DNA of 64,000 nt, from assembly GCA_019636845.1 (NCBI GenBank), contig JAHBWV010000001.1, forward strand, positions 744,001 through 808,000, in the 5' to 3' direction. Positions 1 to 11,210 of this stretch are shown in pieces. The position numbers and the translations under genes are program-made. Source of the DNA: Phycisphaeraceae bacterium. GTDB lineage: Bacteria > Planctomycetota > Phycisphaerae > Phycisphaerales > UBA1924. The notes below the pieces were generated by a model that saw only the letters and a program-made list of their open reading frames with translations, was not told where the DNA came from and made no database searches. How positions within the stretch are numbered: the first letter of the stretch is position 1; each line of letters begins with the position of its first letter.

Positions 1-605
1 CGGTTCCAACGACACAGCAATCGGGCAAAGCAATTGCTACCAACCTTCGCGATGAGATCCATGTCACGAAACTTGATGTAGCCACACAACAACTCTGTTC
101 AGCGATTCGACTCCTCTTTGAAGGACCGGAGCATATCGTCGCCGTCCATACGCTGGCGAGTGCCAGCGCGGCCGTCTTTCGAGACATTCTGAAGCACAAT
201 GGTGACGGAAGTGTCCTGCGCGATAAGGCAGTCCGTCCAGAGAAGCACGATTTCTGGAATAGGCGACTTAACGAGTCGGCGAATTTCTTTAAGCATGCAG
301 ATCGTGATCCCTCTGCGAAGACACGACTGCGGACAGTTGCAACCCACTTTCAGCTTATTGATGCCATAGACATGAACGCACGGACTAGCCAGCCTGTAAC
401 GATTGAAATGTGGGTGTACATTTTGTGGACGTGCCAGATATATCCTGAGATATGGCAGGAATGCGAACTGAAGGCACGGCTCAACGCATCCATTGATGCT
501 GGAGACTTTGATCTTTCCGACCATGACAGCGTTAGAGGGTGGTTGCGTGACCACGAGTTCTGTGAATATATGTCGCGTAACCCTTTAGGTCTGTTTCACC
601 CATGA
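1..605 (+). CDS. Conserved hypothetical protein, N-terminus outside window
   Basis: The reading frame is open from base 3 to the stop at 603-605, giving about 200 residues with the start lying left of the window. I do not recognise a function. It is a mostly helical, soluble-looking protein without signal peptide or membrane segment. A segment reading VAVHTLASASAAVFRDILK and a later NFFKHADRD motif resemble a widespread family of uncharacterised proteins. Its base composition is clearly less GC-rich than the following methyltransferase gene, and its third codon positions are not biased to C/G, which suggests recent transfer. The next gene on the same strand begins about 40 bases later but has typical high-GC codon use, so a shared operon is not implied. 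Confidence 0.7.
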   Translation, partial: VPTTQQSGKAIATNLRDEIHVTKLDVATQQLCSAIRLLFEGPEHIVAVHTLASASAAVFRDILKHNGDGSVLRDKAVRPEKHDFWNRRLNESANFFKHADRDPSAKTRLRTVATHFQLIDAIDMNARTSQPVTIEMWVYILWTCQIYPEIWQECELKARLNASIDAGDFDLSDHDSVRGWLRDHEFCEYMSRNPLGLFHP

Positions 606-647
606 TCGTACAAGCCAGCCGTTGAGCTCGCGCAGAAGTGAGGAGAA

Positions 648-1343
648 TTGCACAGCCTCGACATGGACCAAGAACGCTGGCTCCGGACGACCGCCTACAT
701 CCGCGAGGTCTTCGCCAAGACCGACGCCCGCCACGCCGGCATCATGGAGCGCGCTGTCGCCGCGGGCATGCCGCCGATCGATGCCGGACCCGAGACTGGC
801 CGCTTCCTCCAGGTCCTCGCCACCTCCCTCAACGCCAAGCTCATCATCGAGGTCGGCACCCTCGCCGCATACTCCGCGATCTGGCTTGCGCGCGGCCTCG
901 CCCCCGGCCTGACCTCCCGCGGCCCGCGCGAGGGCCGTGTCATCACGATCGAGGCCTCCAGCGCCCACGCCGCGTTCGCGCAGCAGGAGATCGACGCCGC
1001 CCACCTTGGCTCCAGCATCACCATCCGCCAGGGCAAGGGCGGAGAGGTTCTCCCCGTGCTGCTCCGCGAACTCGGCCCTGATTCGGTTGACCTTCTCTTC
1101 TTCGATGCCGAGCGCAGCGAGTACCTCGCCATGCTCGACACCGCGCACGAGCTCCTCCGTCGAAGCGGCATCCTCGCCATCGACAACGCCCTCGCCGCCA
1201 AGCGCTGGACCGCCGACCCCGTTCCGCCTAGCGAACAGCCCGATCAGATGGACCTCGTCAACCGCGCCATTGCCGCCGATGCCCGCTTCCGCTCAACCCT
1301 CGTGCCCGTCGGCAACGGCGTGCTCATCGCGACGAAACTCTGA
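648..1343 (+). CDS. SAM-dependent O-methyltransferase (family 3 type)
   Basis: Predicted cytosolic class I methyltransferase of the caffeoyl-CoA/catechol O-methyltransferase-like family, 231 residues, normal for that family. The SAM-binding glycine motif is seen as IIEVGTLAAYSAIWLARGL, the acidic residue ending strand 2 as VITIEAS, and the later motif LLFFDAERSEY followed by GILAIDNAL, where Asp-Asn would help bind the metal and substrate. The substrate cannot be told from sequence. The start is uncertain: TTG at 648 lies only two bases after an AGGAG (641-645), whereas ATG at 663 is too far from it; either gives an intact domain. A LysR regulator follows on the same strand. Confidence 0.85.
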   Translation: MHSLDMDQERWLRTTAYIREVFAKTDARHAGIMERAVAAGMPPIDAGPETGRFLQVLATSLNAKLIIEVGTLAAYSAIWLARGLAPGLTSRGPREGRVITIEASSAHAAFAQQEIDAAHLGSSITIRQGKGGEVLPVLLRELGPDSVDLLFFDAERSEYLAMLDTAHELLRRSGILAIDNALAAKRWTADPVPPSEQPDQMDLVNRAIAADARFRSTLVPVGNGVLIATKL

Positions 1344-1410
1344 TGTCATGCAGCGTGCGGCACACCCCGTGCGGCATGACGCAACGACCCGATCTCGATA
1401 CGCTCCCCCC

Positions 1411-2391
1411 GTGGAGCTCACGCCCCTTCGCTACTTCGTCGCCATCGCCCGCGCCGGGCACATCACCCGTGCCGCCGCGGCTCTCGGTGTCACCCAGCCC
1501 GCGCTCTCCGCGTCCGTCCAGCGCCTGGAATCCGAGGTCGGCGCGCCCCTCCTCCTTCGCACCGGCAAGGGTGTCCAACTCACCGAGGCCGGCCGCGCCT
1601 TCCTCACACACGCCGAAGAAACCCTCCGCGCTGCGGATGCCACTCTCCGCGCCGTCCGAGAGGTCATGGGCCTCGAACGCGGCAGCATCCGCATCGGCGG
1701 CGGCGCCACCGCCGTCGCCTACCTCCTCCCGCCTGTCGTCTCCGCCCTCCGCAAGAAGCACGCCGGACTCCGCTTCTTCGTCCGCGAAGCCGGCTCCACC
1801 GATGTCGCCCGCGCTGTCCTCTCCGGCGAGCTCGACCTCGGGATCGTCACTCTTCCGGTTGCAATCCCCGAGGCGGATGGGCTGGTTCGCGTGCCGCTGG
1901 TGGAGGATGAGCTTCGCCTGATCGTGCCGCCCGGCCACGCGCTCGCTCCCCGGCGCACGCCCCGCGCATCGTCCGTGAACAGGCCTGCCAAAGCAGTGGG
2001 GGAGTTCCGCTGGAAGGACATCGCCGGGGAGCCGTTCGTTGCCTTCGAGGCCGGCACCGCCGTCCGCTCCATCGTCGATCGTGCTGCCGCCGCCGCGGGC
2101 GTGACCCTCAATGTTGTCATGGAGCTGCGCTCCATCGAATCCATCAAGTCCATGGTCGGAGCAGGCATCGGCGTCGCCCTCGTCAGCCGCTTCGCGCTCG
2201 GCGATGGCCACAGGGGCGACGGACTCGCCTGCCGCGACGGGCGGCTGTCACGCACGCTCGTGCTCGTCCGCCGCCGCGACCGCGCCCGCAGCCCCGCCGC
2301 AGAGGCCTTCGAAAGAGAACTTCTCGCCCGGGTGGGAAAGCGTGGGCCGAATGGCCGGCCTCGCGAGTCGCGTGGTAGACTGCCTTCATGA
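1411..2391 (+). CDS. LysR-family transcriptional regulator
   Basis: About 326 residues. The N-terminus carries the LysR winged helix-turn-helix (LTPLRYFVAIARAGHITRAA, then LGVTQPALSASVQRLE) and the rest is the periplasmic-binding-protein-like effector domain. I chose GTG at 1411 because it puts the first residue where LysR proteins normally begin. An upstream in-frame ATG at 1348 would add 21 residues of low-complexity sequence, and the open frame further upstream is a shadow of the methyltransferase gene. The effector domain contains a small insert rich in Pro and Arg near residue 190. It probably controls genes nearby or itself; the usual divergent target is absent, as the methyltransferase lies upstream on the same strand. 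Confidence 0.9.
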   Translation: MELTPLRYFVAIARAGHITRAAAALGVTQPALSASVQRLESEVGAPLLLRTGKGVQLTEAGRAFLTHAEETLRAADATLRAVREVMGLERGSIRIGGGATAVAYLLPPVVSALRKKHAGLRFFVREAGSTDVARAVLSGELDLGIVTLPVAIPEADGLVRVPLVEDELRLIVPPGHALAPRRTPRASSVNRPAKAVGEFRWKDIAGEPFVAFEAGTAVRSIVDRAAAAAGVTLNVVMELRSIESIKSMVGAGIGVALVSRFALGDGHRGDGLACRDGRLSRTLVLVRRRDRARSPAAEAFERELLARVGKRGPNGRPRESRGRLPS

Positions 2392-2732
2392 CCGAGCCGA
2401 TTATCGAACGCGTCGAAACTGAGGATGAACGCTTCGAGCGCTTCCGAGCGATGACGCCTGCGGAGCGGCTCAACGAGGGCTTCGAGCGGATGGATCGGGA
2501 GCGGAAGGCGCTCGCCGCGGTGATCAGAGAGGAAGGCCACGATTGGCCGGAGTGGCGTGTGGACTTCGAGGTCACATGGCGAACGCTCGAGTGGGACAAC
2601 AAGGCCGAGTGGCTCGAAGTCTTCAAAGTTCTTGCAAGGATGAATGGTTCGTCGGAGGTCCTTGGGCCTGAGTACACAGAGGGCGTACGACCCAAGTTCC
2701 CGCCCGGTTGTCGATACGTGCCTCGCTTCTGA
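2388..2732 (+). CDS. Hypothetical protein, 114 aa
   Basis: Unrecognised small soluble protein rich in Glu and Arg. Its ATG overlaps the stop of the LysR gene by four bases (ATGA), which argues for translational coupling. The N-terminal half ([20 protein letters not shown]) is predicted helical and resembles the short helical segment seen in many uncharacterised planctomycete proteins; the C-terminus is rich in Pro and aromatic residues. No signal peptide or membrane span. Function unknown. Confidence 0.6.
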   Translation: MTEPIIERVETEDERFERFRAMTPAERLNEGFERMDRERKALAAVIREEGHDWPEWRVDFEVTWRTLEWDNKAEWLEVFKVLARMNGSSEVLGPEYTEGVRPKFPPGCRYVPRF

Positions 2733-2770
2733 ATGTCCCGTTTCCCTCTCCACGCCACGCCGCGTTCAGT

Positions 2771-2880
2771 CATCTTCTCCGTTCCAACTCTTCTCCGTGG
2801 CCCTCCCGTGGCCCTCCGTGGTGAACTCTCTTTCCCGATTCCCTCCGCGTCCTCCGCGGCCCTCCGCGTTGAGTCCCTGT
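2771..2880. repeat. Dispersed CTCCGTGGCCCTCCGCG-type intergenic repeat, copy 1
   Basis: The gap between the 114-residue gene and aconitase carries repeated C-rich units of the form CTCCGTGGCCCTC and CCTCCGCGGCCCTCCGCG, ending in GTTGAGTCC. A close copy lies at 7326-7375 upstream of the peroxiredoxin gene. The repeats sit only in intergenic DNA. Whether they act on transcription or are a mobile relic cannot be told. Confidence 0.6.
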
Positions 2881-2991
2881 CGCATCACCAAAATCTATCG
2901 AACAAGTCAACAGCATCGATTGGATTCATGCCATCGACCCGTCCATCATTCCCTGTCTGTATCTCGCACACGCCCCCGAAGGAGCCCATCC

Positions 2992-5844
<2,853 letters not shown>

Positions 5845-5847
5845 ACG

Positions 5848-6546
5848 ATGGTGCGATTTCACGACTATCACCGGACAGTCATTGGCTATCACGGAACTCG
5901 TGAATCGGTTGCTAAGCGACTTGTAATCGGAGAGCAGCCTTTTTCCAAGAGCGAGAACGACGACGACTGGCTAGGCCACGGCGTCTATTTCTGGGAATAC
6001 GCGCCGCAGCAGGCATGGTGGTGGGCACGGCGTAGGGCAAAACGTAACGGATGGACGGAGCCCATTGCAGTCGTGGCATCAATGATCAGACTTGGCAACT
6101 GTCTGGACCTCTTGGATCCGAGCAATGTCAAACGCTTGCAAGACCTTTACGAGGAGATGTCTGCGGATCTACGAGATGCAGGTGTGAACGTTCCCGAGAA
6201 TGCACGACAGTACAAGCGACTCGACTGTGCCGTCTTCGAGTACGCGTACGAAGCACTCCTTGAAGAGGGTTCCCATATTCAAACGGCTAGGGCGGTATAC
6301 GTGCCCACAGACGCCAAAGGGCGAGCTTGGCCGCACAGTTGGATCAACAAACGGGCTCATATTCAGTTGTGCGTTCGGGATCCGTCGTGTATACTTGGTA
6401 CGTGGCTTGTGAAGCCCGATGAGGAAGAAGCCGATGACTCAGGCAGTGCACAACCTCCAGAGCAAGCCGATGCCGGTCCAGTTGAAGACCGTGCTCACGA
6501 AGATCCGGAAATCGGGTCCGAAGGACCGCATTCGGCTTCTTGTTAG
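5848..6546 (+). CDS. Probable ADP-ribosyltransferase-fold protein, toxin-like
   Basis: 232 residues, unknown function. Near the N-terminus [10 protein letters not shown] (His15) is followed by [16 protein letters not shown] (Tyr47), the spacing of the His and Tyr motifs of ADP-ribosyltransferase (H-Y-E/Q) folds. A later [16 protein letters not shown] segment could supply the third residue (Gln173). The last 40 residues are acidic low complexity and overlap the next gene. The gene starts three bases after aconitase stops, has much lower GC and no C/G third-position bias, and is followed by an overlapping 61-residue frame, all typical of a transferred toxin-like pair. The ART assignment is by motif only; a DUF3990-like or other HGT/Y protein is the nearest comparison. 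The catalytic activity is not shown. Confidence 0.7.
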   Translation: MVRFHDYHRTVIGYHGTRESVAKRLVIGEQPFSKSENDDDWLGHGVYFWEYAPQQAWWWARRRAKRNGWTEPIAVVASMIRLGNCLDLLDPSNVKRLQDLYEEMSADLRDAGVNVPENARQYKRLDCAVFEYAYEALLEEGSHIQTARAVYVPTDAKGRAWPHSWINKRAHIQLCVRDPSCILGTWLVKPDEEEADDSGSAQPPEQADAGPVEDRAHEDPEIGSEGPHSASC

Positions 6547-6619
6547 AGCAGGCATCCTCTCGGTTGAGTTCAAGGATCGCGCCGAATCCAATCTTGAGCA
6601 AGTACGGCGTGGCTCTTGA
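6434..6619 (+). CDS. Small basic protein overlapping the ART-like gene, possible partner
   Basis: 61 residues from ATG 6434, which has GAGGA (6421-6425) eight bases ahead. It overlaps the last 113 bases of the ART-like gene in another frame, over the low-complexity tail of that protein. The sequence is basic and looks helical, with [20 protein letters not shown] then RAGIL. No known domain recognised. Position, overlap and shared low GC suggest a co-expressed partner (antitoxin or accessory), but this is inference. The alternative is that only the longer frame is coding. Confidence 0.5.
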   Translation: MTQAVHNLQSKPMPVQLKTVLTKIRKSGPKDRIRLLVRAGILSVEFKDRAESNLEQVRRGS

Positions 6620-6647
6620 GGTCGGCGGTGGCGCACGAAGCGATGGT

Positions 6648-7106
6648 GTGACTCAAGTCTCCCTCTCCCTCCCCGTCGCATGGGGCGAGATGGACGCCCT
6701 CGGCCACGTCAACAACGTCGTCTACTTCCGCTACCTCGAGTGCGCACGCGTCGAGTTCATGCGTCGCTGCGGCATGACCGAGCTCCGCACGCCGCAGGGC
6801 GTCGGCGTCATCCTCCAGCACGTCCAGTGCCGCTTCCGCCGCCCCATCGTCTTCCCCGACACCGTCACCATCACCGCCCGCGTCGCCTCCATCGAGTCCG
6901 ACCGCTTCACGCTCGACCACGAGATCATCAGCGAGGCCCAAACGCGGGATCAGTCCAAGCTCGCGACTGACCGGAAGCCCGTCGTCGCGGCCCCCGTCGT
7001 CGCCGCCGTCGGCACCAGCACCATCGTCACCTACGACTACACCAACAAGGCCAAGGTCCCCATCCCCGCCGACCTCCGCAGAGCGATCGAATCCATGCGG
7101 CTCTGA
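6648..7106 (+). CDS. Acyl-CoA thioesterase, 4-hydroxybenzoyl-CoA thioesterase (YbgC-like) family
   Basis: Hotdog-fold thioesterase of about 152 residues. The signature VAWGEMDALGHVNNVVYFRY is the family's catalytic Asp region followed by HVNNVVYFRYLE. It would hydrolyse an acyl-CoA in the cytosol; the substrate is not determined. An insert rich in Ala/Val around residue 115 (between the two last strands) is unusual. The frame is open from 6540 but the upstream part overlaps the small partner gene and has no hotdog character; GTG 6648 places the first strand normally, and GTG 6609 is an alternative. High GC, unlike the preceding pair. Confidence 0.85.
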   Translation: MTQVSLSLPVAWGEMDALGHVNNVVYFRYLECARVEFMRRCGMTELRTPQGVGVILQHVQCRFRRPIVFPDTVTITARVASIESDRFTLDHEIISEAQTRDQSKLATDRKPVVAAPVVAAVGTSTIVTYDYTNKAKVPIPADLRRAIESMRL

Positions 7107-7124
7107 CCAGCGAACTCCCGCCCG

Positions 7125-7298
7125 ATGCCCCGACGCACGCACGACACGCCCCGTCCCGAGAAGGTCTGCCCCGTCTGCGCCCGGCCGTTCCAATGGAGGA
7201 AAAAGTGGGAGCGTGACTGGGACCGGGTCATCTACTGCTCAGACCGCTGCCGCAGGTCCGGTCGAGGCATCACCCCGCGACTCACTCCTAGATACTGA
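7125..7298 (+). CDS. DUF2256 zinc-ribbon-like small protein
   Basis: 57 residues. The pattern [20 protein letters not shown] and then [10 protein letters not shown] matches DUF2256 proteins: Cys15, Cys18, Cys38 and Cys42 can hold a zinc ion, and the Trp-Arg-Lys-Lys-Trp segment is the family's hallmark. Family members are small, usually 45-60 residues, of unknown function, and often sit near photolyase-type genes; no such neighbour is seen here. It starts 18 bases after the thioesterase stop and may be co-transcribed with it. Confidence 0.85.
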   Translation: MPRRTHDTPRPEKVCPVCARPFQWRKKWERDWDRVIYCSDRCRRSGRGITPRLTPRY

Positions 7299-7310
7299 GA
7301 CCCTTCGCCC

Positions 7311-7375
7311 TTTCCCCTACGCGCCTTTCTCTCCGTGGCCCTCTGCGGCCCTCCGCGTTGAATCCGCTTCCTGCT
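7311..7375. repeat. Dispersed CTCCGTGGCCCTC repeat, copy 2
   Basis: Contains CTCCGTGGCCCTCTGCGG followed by CCCTCCGCGTTGAATCC, nearly the same as the copy upstream of aconitase (2771-2880). It lies between the DUF2256 gene and the peroxiredoxin promoter. Confidence 0.6.
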
Positions 7376-7419
7376 CCTCCTGCGGTCCGCTGTGGCCGAG
7401 CGCGGGCCCCGAGGACCGA

Positions 7420-7448
7420 TTGAATCGCTCGGCAGATGCTGGTACATT
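7420..7448 (+). promoter_or_regulatory. Sigma70-type promoter candidate for peroxiredoxin
   Basis: TTGAAT (7420-7425), a 17-base spacer and TACATT (7443-7448) lie about 90 bases ahead of the peroxiredoxin start. Consensus match is 5/6 and 4/6 with ideal spacing. Not confirmed by any other signal. Confidence 0.4.
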
Positions 7449-7538
7449 ACCCGGCCGGACGCCGCGTGATTGCACTGCGCCCATCATCCAGCATGCCCGG
7501 GGCTTGTGCGCACCCCGCCGCCCGCAAGGGAGCAACCC

Positions 7539-8174
7539 ATGTCCATCCAACTCGGCGACACCGCCCCGAACTTCACGCAGCAGTCGACAGAGGGCGAGAT
7601 CCGCTTCCACGACTGGCTCGGTGACAGCTGGGGCGTGCTTTTCTCTCACCCCAAGAACTTCACGCCGGTGTGTACGACCGAGCTCGGAGCCGCGGCCAAA
7701 CTCAAGCCCGAGTTCGACAAACGCAACGTCAAGATCCTCGGCCTCTCCGTCGATCCGCTGGAGAATCACGAGGCCTGGTCCAAGGACATCGAGGAGACGC
7801 AGGGCGCGAAGCTCAACTTCCCTCTGCTCGCCGATGCCGACAAGAAAGTCTCGAACCTCTACGGCATGATCCATCCCAACGCCAGCGACACCATGACCGT
7901 GCGTTCGGTGTTCATCATCGGCCCGGACAAGAAGGTCAAGCTCACGATCACCTATCCCGCCAGCACGGGGCGTAACTTCGATGAGGTGCTGCGCGTGATC
8001 GACTCACTCCAGCTCACTGCCAAGCACAAGGTCGCGACGCCCGTGAACTGGAAGGATGGCCAGGACTGCATCATCGTCCCCGCCGTCACCGACGAGGAGG
8101 CGACCACGCTCTTTCCCAAGGGGTTCAAGAAGCTCAAGCCCTACCTCCGTACCACACCCCAACCCAACAAGTAA
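7539..8174 (+). CDS. Peroxiredoxin, 1-Cys (Prx6) type
   Basis: Reduces hydrogen peroxide and organic peroxides in the cytosol. 211 residues, normal for the Prx6 group. The peroxidatic cysteine is Cys45 in FTPVCTTELG; the family's Pro-Val-Cys-Thr-Thr-Glu is exact. The C-terminal dimerisation part has VNWKDGQDCIIVPAV, where the extra Cys is not the usual resolving residue of 2-Cys enzymes. ATG 7539 follows AAGGGAG with good spacing; the frame extends upstream but through promoter and repeat DNA. The secreted hydrolase follows 13 bases later and may be co-transcribed. Confidence 0.95.
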   Translation: MSIQLGDTAPNFTQQSTEGEIRFHDWLGDSWGVLFSHPKNFTPVCTTELGAAAKLKPEFDKRNVKILGLSVDPLENHEAWSKDIEETQGAKLNFPLLADADKKVSNLYGMIHPNASDTMTVRSVFIIGPDKKVKLTITYPASTGRNFDEVLRVIDSLQLTAKHKVATPVNWKDGQDCIIVPAVTDEEATTLFPKGFKKLKPYLRTTPQPNK

Positions 8175-8187
8175 ATCCCAACAAGTG

Positions 8188-9483
8188 ATGCCCAGGCACG
8201 CCACGCTCATCGCGATCCTGCTGGTCTGCTTCGGCGCGGGGCCGTGCGCTGCGCAGGGTGGGCCTCGTCCCGCGCTTGAGATGTTGCGCGATCACTTGAT
8301 GCTCGCGCCGGCCGATCGAGCCCCGCTCTCTGAGGAGTTCTTCGCCGATCTTCCGATTTCCGTGCGCGATGCGGGACCGGCGATTGACGCCCTGTGGAAC
8401 GATGCCTTGCAGCGGGCACGCGAGACGAACCGGGCCGAGTGGGATGCGAAGGCCATCACCATCGGCGGGCGGACCATGAAGTTCGAGTGGCGCACGTTCG
8501 GCGAGCCGCCGACCGACCCTCTGGCCGGTGATGTGCGCGGTCGATCGCTCTTTCTCTCGATGCACGGCGGCGGCAACGCGCCGCCCGAGGTCAATGAGCG
8601 TCAGTGGCAGAATCAGATCCGGCTCTACGAGCCGGCCGAGGGGATCTATCTCGCGCCGCGCGCACCCACCGACACATGGAACCTCTGGCATGAGGCGCAC
8701 ATCGACGCCTTCTTGGACCGCATCATCTTCGACGCGGTCATCTTCGAGGGTGTCGATCCCGATCGTGTGTATCTCATGGGATACTCGGCGGGCGGCGATG
8801 GTGTCTATCAGGTGGCGCCGCGCATGGCCGATCGATTCGCTGCCGCGGCGATGATGGCCGGCCACCCCAACGAGGCCCAGCCCCTGAACCTGCGCAATCT
8901 TCCCTTTGCGATCCACATGGGCGCGAACGACAGCGCGTACGACCGGAACAAGGTCGCTTCGGCGTGGGGTGCGAAGCTCGATGAGTTGCACGCCTCGGAT
9001 CCGGACGGGTATGTCCACGTCGTGAAACTCCATGAGGGCAAGGGTCACTGGATGGACCGCGAGGATGCGGAAGCCGTGCCGTGGATGGCGCAGTACACCC
9101 GCGAACCCTGGCCGAAGCGGGTGGTGTGGCGTCAGGACGATGTGACGCATCCGCGCTTGTACTGGCTCGGGCTGCCCGAAGACGCACGCATCCCCGGCGC
9201 GGTACTCGCGGCACGGTTTGAAGAGATCAACGATGAGCAGGTGATCACGATCGAGGCGGCCGAGGGATTCGGCGAGCGTGAGTCGATCGAGGTCACACTC
9301 TTTCTGCACGACGACCTTGTGAACCTCGATCGCAGGATCGTGGTGATGCACGGCGAGCGCGTGCTCTACCACGGCATCGTCTACCGAACGATCCGGGCGA
9401 TGGCCGCCGGTCTTGAGGGGCGAGCGGATCGGCGGCTGATCCCATCGGCGGCGCTCCGCGTGACGGTGCCGCTCAGGCCCTGA
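8188..9483 (+). CDS. Secreted alpha/beta hydrolase, esterase/peptidase type
   Basis: 431 residues. An N-terminal signal peptide (MPRHATLIAILLVCFG, cleavage near CAAQG) points to export. The oxyanion segment LFLSMHGGGNAP and the nucleophile elbow VYLMGYSAGGDG (GxSxG) identify an alpha/beta hydrolase of the PHB-depolymerase/esterase kind; a His in GKGHWMDRED is the likely third catalytic residue. The last 130 residues form a separate beta-rich region with no recognised domain. Substrate unknown. Its 3' end overlaps the convergent DCC-family gene by 11 bases. Confidence 0.8.
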   Translation: MPRHATLIAILLVCFGAGPCAAQGGPRPALEMLRDHLMLAPADRAPLSEEFFADLPISVRDAGPAIDALWNDALQRARETNRAEWDAKAITIGGRTMKFEWRTFGEPPTDPLAGDVRGRSLFLSMHGGGNAPPEVNERQWQNQIRLYEPAEGIYLAPRAPTDTWNLWHEAHIDAFLDRIIFDAVIFEGVDPDRVYLMGYSAGGDGVYQVAPRMADRFAAAAMMAGHPNEAQPLNLRNLPFAIHMGANDSAYDRNKVASAWGAKLDELHASDPDGYVHVVKLHEGKGHWMDREDAEAVPWMAQYTREPWPKRVVWRQDDVTHPRLYWLGLPEDARIPGAVLAARFEEINDEQVITIEAAEGFGERESIEVTLFLHDDLVNLDRRIVVMHGERVLYHGIVYRTIRAMAAGLEGRADRRLIPSAALRVTVPLRP

Positions 9484-9919
9484 CGGATGTCTCTTCGGTG
9501 TGCTCGCGTCTGCGCGGCATGGCGCACGCGCCGTTGCTGCAACGGGAGAACCAGCGCACGCGGTTGCGAGCGAACACGCGGTACAGGGCGTCGAAGGCAG
9601 GGCGAAGGATCGGCCAGCCGGTCGGAGCCCAGAGCCACCCCAGGCCGACGAGCGCGTACGCCCGGCGGAAGACCTCCATGCCGATGATCTTCTCGCCGTC
9701 GGAGGTGAACGCGTGCATCTGCGCCATCGCCTCTTCGTGCGTCACGCCCCAATCGGAAGCGATGAAGTGGGGCCCGCTGATGTCCTCAAACGCCAGCACG
9801 CCACGCCCACGATCCAGACGTCTCAGAAGGCGAACCTCTCGGGCGCAGACGGAGCAGCCGCCGTCGATCAGGAGGGTCAGGGCTGCGCATGCGTTCTCGG
9901 TTCGTGGGCTCGTGGTCAT
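9473..9919 (-). CDS. DCC-family (DUF393) thiol-disulfide oxidoreductase-like protein
   Basis: 148 residues. LTLLIDGGCSVCAREVRLLR holds the family's D-G-x-C-x-x-C, the thioredoxin-like dithiol, followed by FEDISGPHF. A C-terminal ACAMPRRRE also fits the family. DUF393 proteins are thought to be redox proteins, often for quinone-linked or vitamin-K-like partners, but the substrate is unknown. It lies downstream of the pseudopilin gene on the same strand with a gap of 43 bases. Confidence 0.85.
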   Translation of the reverse strand: MTTSPRTENACAALTLLIDGGCSVCAREVRLLRRLDRGRGVLAFEDISGPHFIASDWGVTHEEAMAQMHAFTSDGEKIIGMEVFRRAYALVGLGWLWAPTGWPILRPAFDALYRVFARNRVRWFSRCSNGACAMPRRREHTEETSVRA

Positions 9920-9962
9920 GCGTTTGGATTCGCTGGAGAGAAGGGATCGGATGTCTCAGTCG

Positions 9963-10550
9963 TCAATCAATCGGGACCATTCCCCCAACGCCTCCGATAT
10001 CCACACCACCAACGCCGACGCCCCCGACATCCATGCCGCCGATATCACCATCGATCTCGAGCACGCCTCCATCCACGATGGAGCCCGCAGCATGGTCGGA
10101 ATGGATGGTCTGTGAGCCGGGGTCGTAGCGCCAGCCGTGCGTGTTTGCACCAGCGGCTGCCCCGCCGACACGCACGGTTCGCATGCCGTTGTAGGGGTTC
10201 TTCGGCATGGTGCGGAGGTACGGTCCGAAGAGCCCGCCGGGTGCGACGGTGCCATCGTCTGCGGAGCGTTCCAGGAGCCGCGCGACGAACGTCGAGCTGG
10301 AGCCGACGACAGAGCCCCCCGGCTCGTGTCCCGGGCTGAGCCCTCCGTGCTCGGCGGTATATCGATCGATGGCGGATTGGATGCGCGCGAGGGAGCCGAC
10401 CAGTGTGTTCTGGCGTGCGGTGTCGCTCGCTCTGGACATGCGCGGCACGGCGATCCCCGCGATGATGCCGATGATGGCGATGACGATGACCAGCTCGATC
10501 ATCGAGAAGCCGCGAGTCACCGAGATGGTCCGAGAACGCCCGTTGTGCAT
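9963..10550 (-). CDS. GspG-like type II secretion pseudopilin
   Basis: 195 residues from ATG at 10550, which follows GGGAGAGCGGG. The prepilin cleavage site is TRGF then SMIELVIVIAIIGI, with Glu at +5 and a long hydrophobic helix, so it would be cleaved and assembled in the inner membrane as a pseudopilus subunit. The middle (TMPKNPYNGM) is the GspG signature. The C-terminus is odd: about 25 residues of Gly/Val/Asp repeats (GGMDVGGVGVGGVDIGGVGG) that normal GspG lacks. No other secretion genes lie nearby. Confidence 0.85.
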   Translation of the reverse strand: MHNGRSRTISVTRGFSMIELVIVIAIIGIIAGIAVPRMSRASDTARQNTLVGSLARIQSAIDRYTAEHGGLSPGHEPGGSVVGSSSTFVARLLERSADDGTVAPGGLFGPYLRTMPKNPYNGMRTVRVGGAAAGANTHGWRYDPGSQTIHSDHAAGSIVDGGVLEIDGDIGGMDVGGVGVGGVDIGGVGGMVPID

Positions 10551-10730
10551 GTTCCCGCCCGCTCTCCCTCGTTGAAGGATCGGCATAGGGGGTGGCGGTG
10601 TTGGGCGAGTTTCGCCGAGTGGGGTCGGATGCGTGGATGCGAGGCCTGACACGCGTCAAGGTTTCGCGAATCCGCCGCGGGGCCGGCACCGAAACGGGTT
10701 GTCCCTTACGAACCCGACCCGATCCTGAGT

Positions 10731-11210
10731 ATGCGTACTTTCACGTTGAATACCGAGCTTTGGCTCCCCCGGTCGCCGGAGGATGTCTTCCCGTTCTTTG
10801 CGGATGCGCACAACCTGGAGACGATCACGCCGCCTTTTCTGAGGTTCTCCGTGCTCACGCCAGCTCCGATCCACATGGCGACTGGCACGCTGATCGACTA
10901 TCGCCTACGCCTCCGGGGCGTGCCGATCCGATGGCGGACGCGGATCGCGGCTTGGGAGCCGCCCCATAGGTTCATCGATGAGCAATTGAAGGGACCTTAC
11001 CGACTCTGGCACCACGAGCACCTGTTCATGCCCGAGGATGGGGGGACGCGTTGCGTGGATCGCGTGACATACGCGGTGCCAGGTGGTCCGGGTCTTGAGG
11101 GGTTGATCGAGCGAGGGTTCGTGCGCCGTGATGTGGAGCGAATCTTCGAGTACCGGAGGGCGCGCCTTGCGGAGCTGTTCACGCGATTGCCGAGTTACAC
11201 TTCGGCATGA
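10731..11210 (+). CDS. SRPBCC (START-like) family protein
   Basis: 159 residues of the SRPBCC ligand-binding fold: the opening LPRSPEDVFPFFADAHNLE, then ITPPFLRFSVLTP and WRTRIAAWEPPHRFIDEQL are typical of the cyclase/dehydrase-like ligand-binding group. Such proteins bind a hydrophobic ligand in the cytosol; the ligand is unknown. Its stop overlaps the next ATG by four bases, so the two are likely coupled. Confidence 0.85.
   Translation: MRTFTLNTELWLPRSPEDVFPFFADAHNLETITPPFLRFSVLTPAPIHMATGTLIDYRLRLRGVPIRWRTRIAAWEPPHRFIDEQLKGPYRLWHHEHLFMPEDGGTRCVDRVTYAVPGGPGLEGLIERGFVRRDVERIFEYRRARLAELFTRLPSYTSA

Noticed and set aside
585..1201. Long open frames antisense to the O-methyltransferase
   Set aside because: High-GC third-position bias creates open antisense frames; their translations are Gly/Asp/Arg-rich without domains.
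2644..2991. N-terminal extension of aconitase through the repeat region
   Set aside because: Sequence is Ser/Pro/Arg-rich and covers intergenic repeats; ATG 2992 has a good binding site.
10592..10969. Plus-strand frame overlapping the SRPBCC gene start
   Set aside because: Arg-rich shadow frame; the SRPBCC frame is clearly coding.
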